This document shows positions 7,246 to 7,519 of a DNA stretch of 7,519 nt, one piece after another. The notes below the pieces were generated by a model. That model saw only the letters and a program-made list of their open reading frames with translations, had not been told where the DNA came from and made no database searches. Both the position numbers and the translations under genes were made by a program. Source of the DNA: Acidimicrobiia bacterium (GTDB lineage Bacteria > Actinomycetota > Acidimicrobiia > Spongiisociales > UBA5794); NCBI GenBank assembly GCA_013001485.1, contig JABDMN010000079.1:1-7519 (forward strand), in the 5' to 3' direction. Each line of letters begins with the position of its first letter. The stretch's first letter is position 1.

Positions 7246-7262
7246 GAGCCCGGTCCGGGCTC
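7246..7262 (+). other. Perfect hairpin just after the TGA (bacterial SECIS-like)
   Basis: GAGCCCG-GTC-CGGGCTC folds into a perfect 7-bp stem with a three-base loop starting with G. It begins 12 bases after the TGA (7231-7233), and 19 bases separate the TGA from the loop. As I recall, bacterial SECIS elements have a short stem in the coding region, a small loop with G in the first two positions, and a UGA-to-loop distance of about 16-37 bases; E. coli fdhF has a GGUC loop. This hairpin fits. It is not followed by a T-tract, so it does not look like an intrinsic terminator. The fit may be chance in GC-rich DNA. Confidence 0.45.
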
Positions 7263-7345
7263 ACACGATCACCACGATCACGACCACGACGCCTACGACT
7301 GAGCGCCGTCGGGAGCCAGTCCGGGCACTAGTACCAGCGTGAACC

Positions 7346-7359
7346 GGGGCGATGGCCCC
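7346..7359 (+). terminator. Weak hairpin, possible end of the etfD transcript
   Basis: GGGGC-GATG-GCCCC forms a 5-bp stem with a 4-base loop between the small gene and the next promoter. No T-run follows (CACTTGC), so it is not a classical intrinsic terminator; at best a weak or factor-assisted site. The rest of the 7303-7362 spacer shows only the near-palindrome GGCACTAGTACC at 7324-7335. Confidence 0.2.
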
Positions 7360-7362
7360 CAC

Positions 7363-7390
7363 TTGCATCCTCCCGATCTCGGGATACGCT
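7363..7390 (+). promoter_or_regulatory. Candidate promoter of the last exported protein
   Basis: TTGCAT (7363-7368, only the TTG core agrees) and TACGCT (7385-7390, TAnnnT) are separated by 16 bases. Transcription would begin near 7397, giving a leader of about 30 bases that includes the AGAGGAG ribosome site. The -35 is weak; the assignment rests on spacing and position. Confidence 0.4.
7371..7384 (+). promoter_or_regulatory. Palindrome inside the promoter spacer, candidate operator
   Basis: TCCCGA-TC-TCGGGA is a perfect inverted repeat of 6-base arms around two bases. It lies wholly between the proposed -35 and -10. A further half-site TCGGGA is at 7309-7314. Such placement is typical for repressor binding or for MerR-type activators; no regulator is visible in the window. 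Confidence 0.35.
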
Positions 7391-7427
7391 CAATCAGGAT
7401 TTAGGGCAATACGCAGAGGAGCAAGTG

Positions 7428-7519
7428 GTGACGCTGCGTCATCGGATGAGGCTGACCGTTGTGACGATCGCGGCCGCCATGGCTCTGACCGCACCTGCGT
7501 TCGCCATCGATGCGGCGAC
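7428..7519 (+). CDS. Exported protein, N-terminal fragment only
   Basis: The frame begins with a signal peptide and runs off the right end after 30 codons. The start is GTG 7428, six bases after AGAGGAG (7415-7421). GTG 7425 is only three bases from that site and ATG 7446 is too far (24 bases). From 7428 the protein reads MTLRHRMRLTVVTI, then an Ala-rich hydrophobic stretch, with a cleavage site APAFA|ID near residue 26. No mature domain is visible, so the function cannot be told. It probably has its own promoter, separate from the etfD operon. Confidence 0.65.
   Translation, partial: MTLRHRMRLTVVTIAAAMALTAPAFAIDAA

Noticed and set aside
7246..7262. Hairpin read as an intrinsic terminator of the etfD operon
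   Set aside because: The stem is followed by ACACGATCACC with no T-run, and it lies within an open frame; a structural role near the TGA is a better fit, though factor-assisted termination is not excluded.
7324..7335. Near-palindrome GGCACTAGTACC as a second operator
   Set aside because: One mismatched pair, no relation to the promoter elements and no second copy; likely chance.

Overview
The window is GC-rich DNA with strong G/C third-position bias, dense same-strand genes and short spacers. It looks like an actinobacterium. The gene set (a one-piece membrane EtfD-like iron-sulfur reductase, a secreted amidase with FG-GAP repeats, formate-tetrahydrofolate ligase) would suit Acidimicrobiia or a related lineage, but that placement is inference. 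All genes read on the + strand.

Layout: (1) 1-1532 is the 3' nine-tenths of formate-tetrahydrofolate ligase (fhs); the N-terminus lies outside the window. (2) A good sigma-70-type promoter at 1545-1573 starts a 1071-residue exported protein (1624-4839): signal peptide, zinc-dependent peptidoglycan amidase/PGRP domain with a complete active site, then 13 FG-GAP/VCBS-like repeats. (3) After a 60-base spacer with a leaderless-type extended -10, 4900-7068 encodes a 722-residue membrane iron-sulfur reductase (six membrane helices, two [4Fe-4S] ferredoxin motifs, two CCG domains), most like EtfD, which passes electrons from electron-transfer flavoprotein to menaquinone. (4) Nine bases after its stop, behind a strong ribosome binding site, is a 51-codon basic, Cys-ending protein (7078-7233). 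(5) After a short spacer with a promoter and a palindrome set between its -35 and -10, the start of another exported protein runs off the right end (7428-7519).

The most interesting point is the small gene downstream of etfD. Its frame continues past the TGA at 7231 for 22 more sense codons into a His/Asp-rich, metal-binding-like tail ending at TGA 7300. A perfect 7-bp hairpin with a GUC loop begins 12 bases after the first TGA, about where bacterial selenocysteine insertion elements sit. This is either an undescribed small selenoprotein (Cys-Sec pair plus His/Asp tail), a readthrough protein, or an eroded tail behind an ordinary stop. The first reading is testable and is not proven here.

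The genes do not form one pathway. etfD and the small Cys protein are very likely one transcript. fhs (one-carbon metabolism), the amidase and the last exported protein appear to be separate units, each of the latter two with its own promoter.
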